NCBI RefSeq assembly: GCF_900094735.1
Contig: NZ_FMBM01000002.1
Coordinates: 744,001-808,000 of the forward strand
Source of the DNA: Saliniramus fredricksonii
Lineage (GTDB): Bacteria > Pseudomonadota > Alphaproteobacteria > Rhizobiales > Beijerinckiaceae
Length of the DNA stretch: 64,000 nucleotides
Reading direction: 5' to 3'
Notes under the pieces: model-generated
What the model was told of the DNA's origin: nothing
The model's input: the letters and a program-made list of their open reading frames with translations, nothing else
Database searches by the model: none
In this document: positions 17,792 through 27,130 of the stretch, piece by piece
Layout of the letters: each line of letters begins with the position of its first letter
How positions within the stretch are numbered: position 1 is the stretch's first letter
Position numbers and translations under genes: made by a program

Positions 17792-18904
17792 ATGAGTGAA
17801 GACGCCCGTCGTGTCCAGCGCCCTGCGCGCAACCCCTATCTGTTTCGACCGATCAGTTTTCGCACGGTTGAATCACGCAACCGGATCATGATGTCGCCGA
17901 TGTGCCAGTACTCCGCGCAGGACGGGATGCCCAATGACTGGCATTTCGGCCATATCGCCGCGCGTGCTGCGGGCGGTGTCGGTATCCTGTGCATCGAGGC
18001 GACGCATGTCAGCGATATCGGGCGGATCACGCCGCATTGTCTCGGTATCTGGAACGACGAACAGCGTGATGCGCTGGCGCGAATCGCGTCGCATGTGGCG
18101 AGCCTCGGTGCCGTGCCGATGATCCAGCTCGCGCATGCCGGGCGCAAGGCTTCCGTCTCGCAGCCATGGAAAGGCACGAAGCCCATCCCCGTCGGCGATG
18201 GCGGATGGGAGGCGATCGGCCCGTCACCGCTTCCCCAGACCCCGCAATCGCCTCCGCCGCGCGCGATGAGCCAGGCGGATATCGACCGGGTGGTCGAAGA
18301 GTTCCGCGATGCGGCGCGCCGTTCTCGCGAGGCGGGCTTCCGGATCGTCGAGGTGCATGCGGCGCATGGTTATCTGATCCATTCCTTCCTCTCGCCGCTG
18401 AGCAATCACCGCACCGATTCCCACGGTGGCTCGCTCGAAAACCGGGCGCGGCTGCTCAATCAGGTGATTGACGCGGTGCGCAGCGAATGGCCGGCCGAGT
18501 TGCCGCTCTTCGTGCGCATCTCGGCCACGGACTGGGTCGAGGGCGGGCTCGATCTCCCGGCTGCGATCGCGCTGTCGCGGATGCTGGCGCAGCGCGGGGA
18601 TGTGGATCTGATCGATTGCTCGACCGGTGGCGTCGATCATCGCCAGGCGATAAGGCCTTATCCCGGTTATCAGGTCCCGTTTGCCGAGGCGATTCGCCGT
18701 GAGGTGGGGATCGCCACCGGCGCCGTGGGTCTGATCTCCGCACCGGAACAGGCTGAGGAAATTCTCGCCGGAGGGCGCGCCGATCTGGTGATTCTGGGGC
18801 GGGTCCTGTTGTATGATCCGCATTGGGCGCTGCATGCAGCGAATCGCTTGCGTGCCGATCACGTTGTCTGGCCGGTGCAATACGAGCGCTCGAACATCTT
18901 CTGA
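17792..18904 (+). CDS. NADH:flavin oxidoreductase / Old Yellow Enzyme family (YqjM-like)
   Basis: This 370-aa FMN-dependent ene-reductase TIM barrel has the YqjM-class Cys in SPMCQYSA, the substrate-binding HAGRKAS, the catalytic HAAHGYLIHSFLSPLSN block and the C-terminal FMN phosphate site (LGRVLLYDP). It reduces activated C=C bonds with NAD(P)H, and the natural substrate is unknown. The start at 17792 has AGGAAAG upstream. A LysR regulator follows on the same strand but belongs functionally to the next operon. Confidence 0.92.
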   Translation: MSEDARRVQRPARNPYLFRPISFRTVESRNRIMMSPMCQYSAQDGMPNDWHFGHIAARAAGGVGILCIEATHVSDIGRITPHCLGIWNDEQRDALARIASHVASLGAVPMIQLAHAGRKASVSQPWKGTKPIPVGDGGWEAIGPSPLPQTPQSPPPRAMSQADIDRVVEEFRDAARRSREAGFRIVEVHAAHGYLIHSFLSPLSNHRTDSHGGSLENRARLLNQVIDAVRSEWPAELPLFVRISATDWVEGGLDLPAAIALSRMLAQRGDVDLIDCSTGGVDHRQAIRPYPGYQVPFAEAIRREVGIATGAVGLISAPEQAEEILAGGRADLVILGRVLLYDPHWALHAANRLRADHVVWPVQYERSNIF

Positions 18905-18979
18905 ACCGGGGTTGCCGCTTGCCTCGAGACTCGGGCGCGTTGCGGGGATTGTCGCGCGAGTGGCAGAAAGTGACGTGTC

Positions 18980-19876
18980 ATGTTTGATATCCGCGATGCC
19001 GAGATCGTGCGCGAAATCGTGCGCTGGGGAGGGTTTCGCGCCGCCGCAAGCAAACTCAATCTCACGCAATCCGCGATATCGGCACGTGTCTCCGGGCTCG
19101 AAGGGCGGCTCGGCCTGACGATCTTCGACCGCCGCCGGCGTGGGGCGCAACTCACACCGCAGGGCCGGGCGTTTCTGGAGCAGGGCGAGCGCCTCGTCGC
19201 GATGCGCAACCAGATCGCTGCCGCGCTCGGACCACAGGGTGGGTTCGCCGGCACGATCCGCATCGGCGTGGCGGAGACCATCGTGCATACCTGGCTCGCG
19301 GGAATGTTGACGCGACTCGCTGAGAGCCTGCCCGAAATGCGTCTCGAGCTTTCGGTCGACACGTCGCCGGATCTCGCGCGCAAATTGCTTGATGCCGATA
19401 TCGACATTGCCGTGATGATGACCTCGCTGGTGCCGCCAATGGCTGTGCGCCGTCCGATCTATCGTTGTCCCCTGGCCTGGTATGCTGCACGCGGTTACGC
19501 GCTCGAGGAGGGGCCGCTCGATATCGAAGCGCTGTCGCGCTACCCGATCATCACCTTTTCCCGCGGGACGCTGCCGCATGCCGAGCTTGAGCACAAATTG
19601 CCGATGACGCGGTTGCCGCCGCCGCTTCTGCACGCCTGCGCGTCGCTTTCGACGACACTGCATCTGACTCGGGCCGGGCTCGGTATCGGCTTGCTGCCCG
19701 AACCGATGGCGGCGCGCGATCTCGCGGAGGGGTTGCTGCGCACGGTGCCGGTGGCCGTCGATGCCGCGATGTCGGACCTGACCTTCGATTTTGCCCATCT
19801 GCCGGAACAGCCAGGAAATGTGATGGATGAAATCGGAACGGCTGCACAGCTGGCTGTTGCTGATATCATCAAATGA
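18980..19876 (+). CDS. LysR family transcriptional regulator
   Basis: This 298-aa protein has an N-terminal winged helix-turn-helix (AASKLNLTQSAISARVSGLEGRLG written in two blocks; residues 17-40) and a periplasmic-binding-like effector domain (90-295). It directly precedes the DUF1445-TRAP-DUF2848 operon, and an array of TTTGATC motifs lies in the gap. It is therefore the likely local activator. The inducer would be the transported solute. Gene order and orientation (regulator first, same strand) are clear. Confidence 0.92.
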   Translation: MFDIRDAEIVREIVRWGGFRAAASKLNLTQSAISARVSGLEGRLGLTIFDRRRRGAQLTPQGRAFLEQGERLVAMRNQIAAALGPQGGFAGTIRIGVAETIVHTWLAGMLTRLAESLPEMRLELSVDTSPDLARKLLDADIDIAVMMTSLVPPMAVRRPIYRCPLAWYAARGYALEEGPLDIEALSRYPIITFSRGTLPHAELEHKLPMTRLPPPLLHACASLSTTLHLTRAGLGIGLLPEPMAARDLAEGLLRTVPVAVDAAMSDLTFDFAHLPEQPGNVMDEIGTAAQLAVADIIK

Positions 19877-19920
19877 TCTGAATTTAAGATCATTTTGATC
19901 AATATTTGATCGATTGACAC
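19873..19920 (+). promoter_or_regulatory. candidate LysR operator and promoter
   Basis: An inverted repeat ATGATC-N9-GATCAT (19873-19893) is followed by two direct TTTGATC copies 11 bp apart (19894 and 19905) and a perfect -35-like TTGACA (19914-19919). LysR regulators bind T-N11-A-type dyads and phased half sites like these. No strong -10 was found at the right distance. The operator role is inferred. Confidence 0.5.
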
Positions 19921-20007
19921 GAACGTTTGGCTTTGTGAAACTCGTCTTCATAATTCAGAATGCAGAAGCGTTCCTGCCTAGGCGCGAACGTATATCGGCA
20001 GGGGAAC

Positions 20008-20811
20008 ATGATGACGACGATCGCATCGCCGGAGCAATTGCGCCGGCTGATCCGCGCGAAATCTTTCGCGAATCCCACGACCGGGCAGGCCGGCGGTTAT
20101 CTGCAGGGTAACCTCGCGATCTTGCCCAAGGCCTATGCCGATGATTTCCTCGGCTTTTGTGTCAACAACCCGAAACCATGCCCTCTGCTTGGTGTATCGC
20201 GCCCCGGTGAGCGTGGTATTGCTGCATTGGGTGAAGATCTCGACATTGCGACTGACGTGCCTTTTTACAGGGTCTTCGCTGGTGGCAGTCAGCGTAACCG
20301 TATCGAGGACTTGTCCGCCGACTGGCGCGATGATCTCGTCTCCTTCGTCATCGGTTGCTCGTTTTCCTTCGAGGAATCGCTGCAGCGCGCCCGCATCCCG
20401 GTGCGCCATATCGAGGCCGGGCGGAACGTGCCGATGTATGTCACCAATATCGAGACGCGTCCGAGCGGCCCCTTTCACGGCCCGCTCGTCGTATCCATGC
20501 GCGCCTTCTCGCCGGCGGATGCGATCCGCGCGATCGTGCTGTCCGATCGCCAGCCGCTGGCCCATGGCGCGCCGGTGCATATCGGTGACCCTGCGCAGAT
20601 CGGCATCAAGGATTTCGACAATCCGGAATTCGGCGATCCGCCGGTCGTCGCACCCGGCGACATACCTGTTTTCTGGGCCTGCGGCGTGACGCCACAAATG
20701 GCGATCCGCAATGCCGGGCCCGACATCGCGATCACGCACGAACCGGGCTACATGCTGGTTACGGACGTGCCGGCCGAGGGAGCATCCATCGGTCTCAACG
20801 CGGCTCATTGA
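20008..20811 (+). CDS. DUF1445 / UPF0317 putative hydro-lyase (D-glutamate cyclase family)
   Basis: This 267-aa cytoplasmic protein matches the UPF0317 family, through GYLQGNLAILP, FCVNNPKPCPLLGV, VIGCSFSFEE and the conserved VFWACGVTPQMAI region. Family members are annotated as putative hydro-lyases or D-glutamate cyclase-like enzymes, with little direct biochemistry. The gene begins at two adjacent ATG codons (20008) after an AGGGGA site. It heads an operon with TRAP transporter genes. The likely role is therefore the first conversion of the imported acid. Confidence 0.85.
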   Translation: MMTTIASPEQLRRLIRAKSFANPTTGQAGGYLQGNLAILPKAYADDFLGFCVNNPKPCPLLGVSRPGERGIAALGEDLDIATDVPFYRVFAGGSQRNRIEDLSADWRDDLVSFVIGCSFSFEESLQRARIPVRHIEAGRNVPMYVTNIETRPSGPFHGPLVVSMRAFSPADAIRAIVLSDRQPLAHGAPVHIGDPAQIGIKDFDNPEFGDPPVVAPGDIPVFWACGVTPQMAIRNAGPDIAITHEPGYMLVTDVPAEGASIGLNAAH

Positions 20812-20844
20812 GAGCCGCATCCACAGGGGAAAAGGAGTTCAAAC

Positions 20845-21906
20845 ATGAACCGATCGCTTAAAACGAGCCTTCTTGCCGGCATTGCCGCCTTCGCTTTCGG
20901 TGGCGCCGCCAGCGCGAACGACCTTGACGAGGTCACCTTGTCGGTCGTCGGCTCCTGGAGCAGCCTGCCGCTTTACCAGCAGTTCGAGGCGCCGTTCTGG
21001 ACCGAGACGCTGCCTGAAATGTCCGACGGGCAGATCACGGTCGACATGACCACCTTCAACCAGCTCAGCTCCAGTGGTGATGATGTGTATCGCCTGCTCG
21101 GTGACGGTGTGTTCGATGTCGGCATGACGGTGGCTGATTACACCGTCTCCGATGCGCCCGAGCTCGAGGCGCTGGACGTGCCGCTGATCGCCATGGATGC
21201 CGATACCGCAAAAGCGACCGTGGATGCGGCGCGCGAGTGGGTTGCCGATTCGATGCGCGATCGCTTCGATTCAAAGCTTCTCGCGATTGCGCCCTATCCG
21301 CCGCAGATCGTCTTCTGCCGCGACGAGGTCACCTCGCTCGCCGATCTCGAAGGCAAGCGCGTGCGCGGTTCGGGCCGCATGACCACCCAGTTCCTCGAAG
21401 CTTTGGGCGCCGAGGGTGTCAATATCGGTTTCGGCGAGGTCCCCGGTTCGCTTGAGCGCGGTGTCGTCGATTGCGCCATTACCGGCGCCGGTTCCGGTTA
21501 CAGCGCCGGCTGGTGGGAGAGCGCCACGCATCTTCTGGTGATCCCGCTGGGCGGTTGGGACCCCGTCGTGACCGCGATGAACCTGGAGCGTTGGGAGAGC
21601 CTCTCGGAAGAGACGCAGACCTTCATCCAGAACGCGATCACCACCGAGTTCGAGGAGCCGGCCTGGGCCGATGCGCAGGGCGCGCTGGAGCGTGACATCG
21701 CCTGCCTCACCGACGGCGAATGTGCCGCTGGCGACAATGCGGGCATGATCCTGGTCGAGGCTTCCGACGAGGACATGGCCACCGCCCTCGAAGCCCTCAC
21801 CACCCGCGTTCTGCCCGATTGGGCCGAGCGTGCCGGTGACGAATGGGTGACGCGCTGGAACGAGACGGTCGGCCAGGTGGTCGATATCGAAATCTCCACG
21901 AACTGA
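20845..21906 (+). CDS. dctP: TRAP transporter solute-binding protein
   Basis: This 353-aa periplasmic receptor has a Sec signal (about 1-24, ending GAASAN). The DctP-family region FCRDEVTSLADLEGKRVRGSG is present, with the carboxylate-binding Arg expected around residue 170 (VRGSGRM). It captures an organic acid and hands it to the DctQM membrane pair encoded immediately downstream. It begins 33 bp after the DUF1445 gene with AAAGGAG upstream. The substrate is not determined. Confidence 0.93.
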   Translation: MNRSLKTSLLAGIAAFAFGGAASANDLDEVTLSVVGSWSSLPLYQQFEAPFWTETLPEMSDGQITVDMTTFNQLSSSGDDVYRLLGDGVFDVGMTVADYTVSDAPELEALDVPLIAMDADTAKATVDAAREWVADSMRDRFDSKLLAIAPYPPQIVFCRDEVTSLADLEGKRVRGSGRMTTQFLEALGAEGVNIGFGEVPGSLERGVVDCAITGAGSGYSAGWWESATHLLVIPLGGWDPVVTAMNLERWESLSEETQTFIQNAITTEFEEPAWADAQGALERDIACLTDGECAAGDNAGMILVEASDEDMATALEALTTRVLPDWAERAGDEWVTRWNETVGQVVDIEISTN

Positions 21907-21920
21907 GCGGAGACGACGCA

Positions 21921-22496
21921 ATGAGCGAACGACGTGCGCAATCCTGGCCGATGCGTGTCTTCGGCCTCCTGAGCCGGATCAACTACGCCATCGCCCTGAT
22001 CGGCGGCGTCGTTCTGCTCGCGACCGTGATCTTCATCCTCGTTGACATCTTCCTGCGTCAGTTTGCAGACAGGGGGCTTGGCGGGTCGGACGAGATTTCC
22101 GGATACGTGATAGCAGGTGTCGCCGCCTGGGGCTTCTCCTATGCGCTGGTTGAGCGCGCCCATGTGCGCATCGACGTGCTGACGGGACAGCTTCCGGCGG
22201 CGAGCCGCGCAATCTTCGATCTCGCGGCCGCTGCTTCGCTGACCTTCGTCGCGGCGCTGGTCACATCCTATGGCTGGCGGGTCTTCCATCGTTCCTGGGA
22301 GACGGGTTCGCGCGCCAATACGCCGCTGGAAACACCTTTGTGGATTCCCCAATCGATCTGGTTGGCCGGGTGGGCCTGGCTCACTGTCGTGGCCGCAATG
22401 GTGAGCATCTGTATCATCGCCCTGATGCTGATGCAGCGTTTCGATACGGTCCAGTCCGTCGGTGGTATCGGCTCCGAAGTGGAGGAAGAGGTATGA
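21921..22496 (+). CDS. dctQ: TRAP transporter small permease subunit
   Basis: This 191-aa inner membrane protein has four hydrophobic helices (about 20-45, 60-80, 100-125 and 150-175), typical of DctQ. It stabilises the large subunit and helps dock the binding protein. The start at 21921 (MSERRAQ) follows the dctP stop by 14 bp. Its stop overlaps the dctM start (ATGA), which indicates translational coupling. Confidence 0.92.
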   Translation: MSERRAQSWPMRVFGLLSRINYAIALIGGVVLLATVIFILVDIFLRQFADRGLGGSDEISGYVIAGVAAWGFSYALVERAHVRIDVLTGQLPAASRAIFDLAAAASLTFVAALVTSYGWRVFHRSWETGSRANTPLETPLWIPQSIWLAGWAWLTVVAAMVSICIIALMLMQRFDTVQSVGGIGSEVEEEV

Positions 22497-23770
22497 TTTT
22501 TTCCGTCGGTGGTGCGCTTCTGGGGCTGCTTGCCCTCTCCCTGCCGGTGGGCGTCGTGCTCTTCCTGCTTGGCTTCGGGGTCGACTACTTCTACTCGCCG
22601 TTCCCGCTGATCCGTGGACTCGGCGAGCGGGTCTGGTCCTCCTCGGACAGCGGTCTCCTGATCGCGATCCCGTTCTTTGTGCTGCTCGGCGAGTTTCTCG
22701 TTCGCGCCGGTATCGCAGAGCGCACCTACCGCGCGCTCGATTCCTGGTTCTCCTGGCTGCCTGGCGGCCTGATCCACGCCAATATCGGCACTGCGACGAT
22801 GTTCTCCGCCACCTCTGGCTCATCGGTCGCGACGGCCGCGACGGTGGCGACCGTGGCGATGCCGCAGGCCGAGAAACTTGGCTACGATCAGCGTCTGTTT
22901 GCCGGTGCGATCGCCGCCGGAGGAACGCTGGGGATCATGATCCCACCTTCGATCAACCTGATCATCTACGGCTTCCTCACCGAAACCTCGATCCCGCGCC
23001 TCTTCCTCGCGGGCCTGATCCCGGGGCTGCTGCTTGCGGTCGGCTTCATGGTGATCACCGCGATCCTGTGCAAGCTGTATCCCTCACTCGGCGGGCCGAG
23101 CCGCAGTGCTTCATGGGGAGAACGGTTCTCCGGGCTCAAGCATCTGGTGCCGTTGCTCGCGCTTTTCGGTGTGGTGATCGGTTCGATCTATGCCGGCTGG
23201 GCCACGCCAACGGAATCGGCTGCGATCGGTGTCGCCATGGCCGCGCTGATCGCCGCCGCCAATCGCGGGCTCACGCTGAAGGTGATCATCGATTCCCTGA
23301 TCGGCACCGTGCGCACCACGGCCATGGTGATGTTTGTTATCGTTGGTGCCTATTTCCTGAATTACACTCTCGGCGCAGCCGGTCTCGGGCGCGAGCTGTC
23401 GGCCCTGCTCGACAATCTCGGTCTCGGGCCGTACCAGACCCTGTTCGTCATCATCGCGCTCTACATCGTGCTCGGCTTCTTCATCGAGACCATGGCGCTG
23501 ATGATCGCGACGATCCCGATCGTGGTGCCGGTCGTGGTCGGGCTCGGCTTCGACCCGATCTGGTTCGGTATCCTGGTGATCGTGCTCGTCGAGATGGCGC
23601 TGATCACGCCGCCGGTGGGGCTCAACCTCTACGTTGTGCAGGCGGCGCGGGCGAAGGGGCGCTTCTCGGATGTGATGATCGGCGCCTTCCCCTATGTGGT
23701 GGGGATGTTCATCATGATCCTGGCGCTGATCCTGTTTCCGCAGCTCGCCCTGTTCCTGCCGGGATTATAG
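22493..23770 (+). CDS. dctM: TRAP transporter large permease subunit
   Basis: This 425-aa membrane protein carries out sodium-coupled solute translocation. Family motifs include the LLIAIPFFVLLGEFL scoop region, SGSSVATAATVATVAMP and GIMIPPSINLIIYG. The N-terminus is set at the ATG overlapping the dctQ stop, giving a normal length for DctM. The transporter is therefore complete (P, Q and M). Confidence 0.95.
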   Translation: MIFSVGGALLGLLALSLPVGVVLFLLGFGVDYFYSPFPLIRGLGERVWSSSDSGLLIAIPFFVLLGEFLVRAGIAERTYRALDSWFSWLPGGLIHANIGTATMFSATSGSSVATAATVATVAMPQAEKLGYDQRLFAGAIAAGGTLGIMIPPSINLIIYGFLTETSIPRLFLAGLIPGLLLAVGFMVITAILCKLYPSLGGPSRSASWGERFSGLKHLVPLLALFGVVIGSIYAGWATPTESAAIGVAMAALIAAANRGLTLKVIIDSLIGTVRTTAMVMFVIVGAYFLNYTLGAAGLGRELSALLDNLGLGPYQTLFVIIALYIVLGFFIETMALMIATIPIVVPVVVGLGFDPIWFGILVIVLVEMALITPPVGLNLYVVQAARAKGRFSDVMIGAFPYVVGMFIMILALILFPQLALFLPGL

Positions 23771-23872
23771 GCGATCGGCTGATGGAAGTGTCGAATGCGA
23801 CGGGGCGTGCGGCAAGCGCGCCCCGTCTCGTATCAAGCAAGAAAAACTCTCAAAAAAACCTCTGGAGGCACC

Positions 23873-24565
23873 GTGAGCGTCACCCTGCAATGCGATACCG
23901 ACGAAACCGGTACGAAGACGATCGCCATCGACAATCTCGTCGTGGCCGGCTGGACCGCGCGGGACCGTGCGGCGGTGGATCACCATATCGCGGAGCTCGC
24001 CGCGCTCGGCGTACCGGCACCCTCGCGGGTCCCGTTATTCTATCGCCTTTCGGCGCAACTGCTGACGCAGGCGCAGGATGTCGAATTTCTCGGTGGTGAG
24101 GCCTCCGGCGAAATCGAGCCGCTGATCATCGATGATGGTGAAGCCCTCTGGCTCGGGCTCGGCTCCGATCATACCGACCGCAAGCTGGAGAGCGTCTCCG
24201 TCGCCTTCTCGAAGCAGGCCTGCGCCAAACCCGTTGCACGGCAGCTCTGGCGTTTCGATGATCTGCGTGATCGCCTGGATGATCTCGTCCTGACCTCCTG
24301 GATCCGCGACGCTGACGATGCCGAATGGCAGCTCTACCAGCAGGGTACACTCGCGGCGATCCGCCCGCTCGCCGAGCTGATGGCGACATCGCCCTTCGCG
24401 CAGGGCGAGCGGCTCGCGCCGGGCACTGCGATGATGTGTGGGACGTTCGGTGCCAGGGGCGGCGTGCGCCCGGCCAGCCAGTTCCGCATGGAAATGCATG
24501 ACCCTGAGCGCGACCGCCGCATCACGCATAGCTATCGCGCGAAGGCTCTGCCCGTGATCGCGTGA
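23873..24565 (+). CDS. DUF2848 family protein
   Basis: This 230-aa cytoplasmic protein of the DUF2848 family starts at GTG 23873, just after a TCTGGAGG ribosome site. The segments LGLGSDHTDRKLE and AMMCGTFGARGGVRP, with acidic and Gly-rich patches, suggest an enzyme fold related to fumarylacetoacetate hydrolase-like proteins. That relation is from general resemblance, and no catalytic proof exists. It ends the LysR-DUF1445-TRAP operon, so it may carry out the second catabolic step on the imported acid. Confidence 0.8.
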   Translation: MSVTLQCDTDETGTKTIAIDNLVVAGWTARDRAAVDHHIAELAALGVPAPSRVPLFYRLSAQLLTQAQDVEFLGGEASGEIEPLIIDDGEALWLGLGSDHTDRKLESVSVAFSKQACAKPVARQLWRFDDLRDRLDDLVLTSWIRDADDAEWQLYQQGTLAAIRPLAELMATSPFAQGERLAPGTAMMCGTFGARGGVRPASQFRMEMHDPERDRRITHSYRAKALPVIA

Positions 24566-24605
24566 GCGCGCAGGCGCTGCGTCTGTATCGGGCCGCATTG
24601 CCGAT

Positions 24606-24637
24606 CAGCGGAAGGCGCGCTGATGCGCCTTCCGCTG
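24606..24637. terminator. strong hairpin between convergent genes
   Basis: A perfect 13-bp stem (CAGCGGAAGGCGC / GCGCCTTCCGCTG) with a six-base loop separates the DUF2848 gene from the convergent lipoprotein gene. It probably terminates both. Confidence 0.75.
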
Positions 24638-24645
24638 ACGCCGCC

Positions 24646-25110
24646 TCAGCTGACGATGCGCCAGGAACCGTCAGGCTGGCGGCAGGCCGTGCCGTAACCC
24701 TCTTGCGGGCGACCGCCGATATAGATCGTGTGCGTATATTCGCGGCAGAACTGACGGCCTTCCGAGAAGCGTGGGCCGGGTATCACCTCGCCGCGGACAT
24801 CGCGGCGATCACCCTGCCAGGTCATCGGGCGGCCCGTATCGAGCGCCTGAAACTCGGCACGTGCGGCGAGACGCTGCTCTTGCTGGTCGAGATCCGCACC
24901 GATGCTGCCGCCGATGATGCCACCGAGCAGCGCGCCGGCAAGCGTCGAGGCTGCGTCACCGCGCCCGATCAGGTTGCCGGCCGTGCCCCCGATCAGCGCG
25001 CCGGAGACGATGCCGACTTCCTGACGCGGCCCCATGCCCTGTGGCGCGCAGGCGCCGAGTGCCGCGATACCGATGAGTGCCGCACCAGCGGCTGCTTTAC
25101 CGAAACGCAT
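24646..25110 (-). CDS. outer membrane lipoprotein with glycine-zipper region (RT0821-like surface antigen family)
   Basis: This 154-aa protein has a lipoprotein signal with lipobox LGAC (Cys about residue 20). A glycine-zipper stretch (GALIGGTAGNLIG, GALLGGIIGGSIGADL; residues 35-75) can insert in a membrane. The C-terminal domain is small and soluble with cysteines at REFCREYT-like and GTACRQ positions. The family is found in Rickettsia and many alphaproteobacteria as a surface protein. The start at 25110 has GGGAG upstream and places the signal at the N-terminus. Confidence 0.85.
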   Translation of the reverse strand: MRFGKAAAGAALIGIAALGACAPQGMGPRQEVGIVSGALIGGTAGNLIGRGDAASTLAGALLGGIIGGSIGADLDQQEQRLAARAEFQALDTGRPMTWQGDRRDVRGEVIPGPRFSEGRQFCREYTHTIYIGGRPQEGYGTACRQPDGSWRIVS

Positions 25111-25291
25111 TTTCAATTCTCCCAACGGCATCACGCCGTCAGTCGGTTGGCCGCTGACGAATGCGATGATGCGATCTTTCCAAAAATGCCACAGCGTGCA
25201 ATCCGGCATGCATGGCCGGGCAGAGCGCTGAGATACCAACCCGGCTCATCAAGCTGATCGCGCCTGAATGGCGGCTGAATGACCCGCGGCC

Positions 25292-26668
25292 TCAGCTGCT
25301 GTTTCCGGGAAGCTCCAGGATTATTTCCAGCCCGCCCTTTGCGGCGTTTTCCAGGCGCAGGCGCCCGCGATAGAGCGCGACGAGATCGGCGACGATCGAC
25401 AGGCCGAGACCCGAACCGGGCTTGGATTCGTCGAGGCGCTGGCCGCGTTGCAGCATCTGCGCCCGCGCCGCCGGATCGGGGACGCCGGGGCCGTCATCGG
25501 TGATGATCAGGATGAGCCGCGGCGCTTCGTCGTCGCCACCGGCACGCGCATGCAGGGAGACGCGGGATTCGGCCCATTTGCAGGCGTTGTCGAGCAGATT
25601 GCCAAGCATCTCCTCGAGATCCTGCTTCTCGCCGCGAAACTGCGCGGCCTCCAGCCCGTTGAAATCGAACGCGATATCCTTGTCGCGATAGATGCGTGCA
25701 AAGGTGCGCGCGAGCGCCTCCGCCACCGGCTTGACCGGGGTGATCGACCCGAGCGTACCGGCAAGCGCGGCGGCGCGGGCGCGGTCGAGATGATAGGTCA
25801 CCTGATCGCGCATGATCCGCGCCTGCTCCCCGACGGTGCGAGCGAGGGTATCGTCACGCCCCTGGGCCTCGTTGACGAGCACCGTCAACGGTGTCTTCAG
25901 CGCATGGGCAAGATTGCCGAGCTGGGTGCGGGCGCGCTCCAGAATGTCGCGATTGCTCTCGATCAGCAGATTGATCTCGCCGGCCAGCGGCGCAATGTCG
26001 CGCGGATAATCGCCGGCGATCCGCTCAGCCTCGCCGCGCCGCACGCTGATCAGCGCCGCGCGCAGGCGCTGCAGGGGTGAGAGGCCGAAGCGGATCTGCA
26101 GCAGGGTCGACAGGGCGAGCGCCAGGCCAAGTGCAGCGAAGGTGAGGCTGATTGCAAGCGTGAAGCCACGCACATCCGAATCGATCTCGTCGGAGGGGCC
26201 GGCGACGCTGATGATGTAATGCGTGTCCTCGCCGACACGGATATCGCGCTCGATCAGGCGCAAAGCGCGCTCGTCGGGACCCTCGGCATAACCGCGCCGG
26301 ATTCCGCTCTCGGGATCCGCCTCGGCCTGCGCATCCAGGGCGGGCAGGGTCGCGCCGACGAGCGAGAGCGAGGTGCGGATATCACGCAAGGCGGCGCCGG
26401 GCTGTGCGATCTGCCAGTACCAGCCCGAGAGCGGCAGATCGAAAAACGGATCCCCCGCCGCCTGCGCCCCGCGCGACTCGTCACCCGCCGCGATATCCGC
26501 CGAGAGCGCGCTGACATAGACGAGAAGCCGCCGGTCGAAGGTCTGTTCGGTGGTCTCACGATACAGTGCCACGAGGATCACCCCGGCCACCAGCAGGATC
26601 GTGAAACTCCAGAACAGCGCCGAGACCGCCAGCCGAATCGCGATGGGTCTGTTGGCAAAGAGCTTCAT
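25292..26668 (-). CDS. sensor histidine kinase without a neighbouring response regulator
   Basis: This 458-aa membrane sensor has a first TM at about 10-32, a periplasmic sensing domain of about 150 residues, a second TM at about 175-195, a HAMP region and a dimerisation helix with the phospho-accepting His in NLAHALKTPLTVL. The ATPase follows, with N box (GNLLDNACKWA), G1 (ITDDGPGVPD) and G2 (GSGLGLSIV). The overall plan is PhoQ-like. No response regulator gene lies on either side, so its partner is elsewhere. The next gene upstream is soxZ, 134 bp away. Confidence 0.92.
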   Translation of the reverse strand: MKLFANRPIAIRLAVSALFWSFTILLVAGVILVALYRETTEQTFDRRLLVYVSALSADIAAGDESRGAQAAGDPFFDLPLSGWYWQIAQPGAALRDIRTSLSLVGATLPALDAQAEADPESGIRRGYAEGPDERALRLIERDIRVGEDTHYIISVAGPSDEIDSDVRGFTLAISLTFAALGLALALSTLLQIRFGLSPLQRLRAALISVRRGEAERIAGDYPRDIAPLAGEINLLIESNRDILERARTQLGNLAHALKTPLTVLVNEAQGRDDTLARTVGEQARIMRDQVTYHLDRARAAALAGTLGSITPVKPVAEALARTFARIYRDKDIAFDFNGLEAAQFRGEKQDLEEMLGNLLDNACKWAESRVSLHARAGGDDEAPRLILIITDDGPGVPDPAARAQMLQRGQRLDESKPGSGLGLSIVADLVALYRGRLRLENAAKGGLEIILELPGNSS

Positions 26669-26802
26669 TGCCGCATGTGAGCGTAAACAGGCGACTGCTT
26701 CAAGCTTGCTGCTTCGAAAGAGCGGTTTTCAGAGAATTCCTCCGGTCCGCATGGTGATTGCAGGCCTACACGGAGCAACCTTCACGGCGAGGGCTTGCCG
26801 CA

Positions 26803-27108
26803 TCACCCCACGCTCACCTGCCCCTCGAAGGTGAACTCATCGCCATCCTCATGCGTCCAGACGAAGCTGAAATCGCTCGTCTCTTCGATGCGCACGAAGA
26901 AGACGTGGTACGGGTTGGCGGAACTGCCATTGTCGAAATGATAGGTGAAAACCGGCTCGCCATTCATGCGCACTTCCAGCCGCTCGAGCATGTCGCGCGG
27001 CTCGGGGGAGGAGAGGCCGGTGATCATCGGGTGATCGATCAGCGTGCGGATCTCGATTACCTCACCGGCGGAGGCGGAACCGGGCAGGCGGACGCGGGGG
27101 CGTGACAT
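26803..27108 (-). CDS. soxZ: thiosulfate oxidation carrier complex protein SoxZ
   Basis: This 101-aa immunoglobulin-like protein pairs with SoxY in the periplasm to carry sulfur intermediates. The family segments EIRTLIDHPMITG and the C-terminal FVWTHEDGDEFT are clear. It has no signal peptide, as expected, because SoxZ is exported together with SoxY. It lies 22 bp after soxY in a leftward cluster of cytochrome, flavoprotein, soxY and soxZ. Confidence 0.93.
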   Translation of the reverse strand: MSRPRVRLPGSASAGEVIEIRTLIDHPMITGLSSPEPRDMLERLEVRMNGEPVFTYHFDNGSSANPYHVFFVRIEETSDFSFVWTHEDGDEFTFEGQVSVG

Positions 27109-27130
27109 GGCTCTTCCTTCTCTCGCTGGC

